This document shows, piece by piece, positions 62,488 through 64,000 of a DNA stretch of 64,000 nt. How positions within the stretch are numbered: position 1 is the stretch's first letter; the number at the start of each line of letters is the position of its first letter. The DNA lies in NCBI GenBank assembly GCA_036924085.1, contig JAVGWX010000019.1:9814361-9878360 (forward strand), read 5' to 3'. The translations under genes and the position numbers were made by a program. The notes under the pieces were generated by a model. It was not told the DNA's origin. It searched no databases and saw only the letters and a list, made by a program, of their open reading frames with translations. The DNA is from Ariolimax columbianus. Taxonomy: Eukaryota > Mollusca > Gastropoda > Stylommatophora > Arionidae.

Positions 62488-62539
62488 CTGGGGAAGATAG
62501 AGATATGGTAACTTTACACATCAGTCTATAACAACGACA

Positions 62540-63450
62540 CAATAGTCATAATAATAATAATAAGTTCGCTTAGGCATCTGAGGCCCGTTGCGTCGGTCGA
62601 CCACATCCATGACCCACTGCTGTGGCATGGTTTTAGACCGTGTCCAGAGCGGAGGTGGAGGTTGCTATTTTCTGGAGCCATACTGTGCGGAAGTGACCTC
62701 TTCTGCACCTTCAATGGGCCAGGGAAGACTTTTGCAGCAGAGGAACGACATGTGGAGTGTCATGTGTGCTGGGGTTTCTTGGTTATACAACATAACCGAA
62801 TACAGAAACTCGGCAGTGGTCAACTGTTTCTGAGATTGTGTGGACGCCTGTTTTAGCAGAGACCTCCACATTGCAGATGTAGCAACACCATCAGATGCCC
62901 AGGATATGCCGCTGGTTGTGTATGTGTAAGGCCTTCAGTCTTGACATGTCAGTTACAGTAATGTCCAGGTTTCAGAACCGTAAAGAACTGGGACCAAGCA
63001 GGACTGGTAGATGTGGATTTTTGTTTCAAGGAAGATCTTGCCATCGCTCCATACACCTTGCAGGTTGTGCATAGCAGACACAGCTAGTCTGATCCGCATT
63101 GCCATATTAGGATCGCTGCGCCCAATGATATCATGCTGCCGAGGAGGTAGATGGATTCTTTGTAGCCCTCTGCAGTGTGGCATTGAGTTTCAATACCCAG
63201 GGGCGCTGTGTCAGAAATGAGGTTCTGAACTTTGCTCTTGGTTTAGGATATAGACAGGCCTAGGAAGGGTGTTTTTCTGTCTATAAATTCTAGATAACGC
63301 TGCAGCGCAGAGTTGTCTGTACTGAACAGAACAATGTCACCTGTAAATGAGATCAGCGAAGATTAACTTGTCGATAGTGATGCCCACTTGGTGTGCGCTG
63401 AGGTGGTCAAAAGGCCAGTCGACGGCCCAACAGAATAGGTCGGGGGCAAA
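62540..63450 (-). mobile_element. LINE fragment with (TTA)n tail
   Basis: Minus frame 63183-62953 encodes NMAMRIRLAVSAMHNLQGVW, then SDGKIFLETKIHIYQSCLVP and VLYGSETWTL, a reverse transcriptase C-terminal block. Downstream frames run to 62540 with breaks and end at TTATTATTATTATGACT. It lies in the intron upstream of the first visible Dscam exon. Confidence 0.85.
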
Positions 63451-63504
63451 AACACAGCCATACACACTAACTATTTAGTCATTCTCCAGTCTCAGATATT
63501 ATTC

Positions 63505-63640
63505 CTTTTCATAGTTGCTCCTCTTCTACCCTTTAGGGGTGTAGAGATCCTTTATTTATATATACTTGCAGTTAGGTAAGCAGACATATAGATGTTGTGT
63601 CTTTGCGTGATTCTTGTGGTTACTAATGCCACTGGCATTG
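63505..63640 (-). mobile_element. 3' fragment of SINE family E
   Basis: GTTGCTCCTCTTCTACCCTT, GGGGTGTAGAGATCC and ACTTGCAGTTAGGTAAGCAG. Confidence 0.6.
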
Positions 63641-63644
63641 TTCC

Positions 63645-63815
63645 TGGAAGATGTGGCAGGGTTTGACCAAGGCCTAAATGGACACAAGACATCAAGCGTA
63701 CCCTAAACATGAACATCGAGCAGGCGGGTAGACTGACTGCTGATTGAGATTTCTACCGAATGGCTGTGATGAGATCGACGTTCTGCCAAGGACATGCTTC
63801 ATGATGATGATGACT
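63645..63815 (+). mobile_element. RTE-like LINE 3' end with (GAT)n tail
   Basis: Degenerate W.QDIKRTLNMNIEQAGRLT frame, then AVMRSTFCQGHAS and CATGATGATGATGA. Confidence 0.75.
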
Positions 63816-63844
63816 AACGCCCCTTGTAGTTAGGTACTCTTAAT

Positions 63845-64000
63845 GCTTTATTGATAGTTGGTTACAGTGGCTCTTTTCTCACGTATGTGGTATACCTGGT
63901 ATAGTGGGGTCCTCCTGGTTGTAGTGCAATGTGAGGCTTCTCGGCATGCTCATGACTATGGGGATCACAATGCTGATCCCCCACCTCGTTGGCCATACTG
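63845..64000 (+). repeat. Dispersed repeat family D, cut by window end
   Basis: GGGGTCCTCCTGGTTGTAGT, CTCATGACTATGGGGATCAC and CACCTCGTTGGCCATACTG match the family D body. Confidence 0.7.

Noticed and set aside
36390..62487. Arthropod-style arrays of mutually exclusive exons
   Set aside because: Each FN3/Ig exon in the window occurs once; the Ig2, Ig3 and Ig7 equivalents, where such arrays occur in flies, lie outside the window.

Overview
This is an animal (metazoan) nuclear window: AT-rich DNA in which one very large intron-rich gene lies on the minus strand, with introns full of retroposons and minisatellites. Many tRNA-derived SINEs, RTE-like and CR1-like LINE remnants and an invertebrate-type Dscam suggest a lophotrochozoan, probably a mollusc. 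That assignment is inference; nothing here fixes a species.

The only gene I can support is the 3' two thirds of Dscam (Down syndrome cell adhesion molecule), transcribed from high to low coordinates. I traced 24 consecutive exons from 62487 down to the stop codon at 9025. All junctions visible here are GT-AG, phases match at every one, and together they give one open frame of 1238 codons plus a stop. Domain order is FN3-1 (C-terminal part), FN3-2, FN3-3, FN3-4, Ig10, FN3-5, FN3-6, a single transmembrane helix and a cytoplasmic tail of about 550 residues ending in a PDZ ligand (-YTIV). The promoter, start codon, Ig1-9 and the start of FN3-1 lie beyond 64000.

Layout: 1-9024 is the region 3' of the gene, with the presumed 3' UTR, a few LINE/SINE fragments and two minisatellites. 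9025-13377 holds the last two exons, separated by a roughly 3.5 kb 45-bp satellite whose repeat unit is a copy of the exon 23/intron boundary. 13378-37115 holds the cytoplasmic-tail and transmembrane exons, 38386-62487 the extracellular exons, and 62540-64000 an intron full of LINE debris. Introns carry more than a dozen tandem arrays (units of 20, 33, 35, 42, 44, 45, 58 and 66 bp), at least five tRNA-type SINE families, a (GAA)n-tailed SINE-like family without clear pol III boxes, a 630-bp piggyBac-type TTAA element, and an inverted-repeat element with hammerhead-like motifs.

The most unusual feature is the array in the last intron. It places dozens of near-perfect 5' splice sites immediately downstream of the real one, all behind an in-frame stop codon, so use of any of them would remove the PDZ-binding C terminus.
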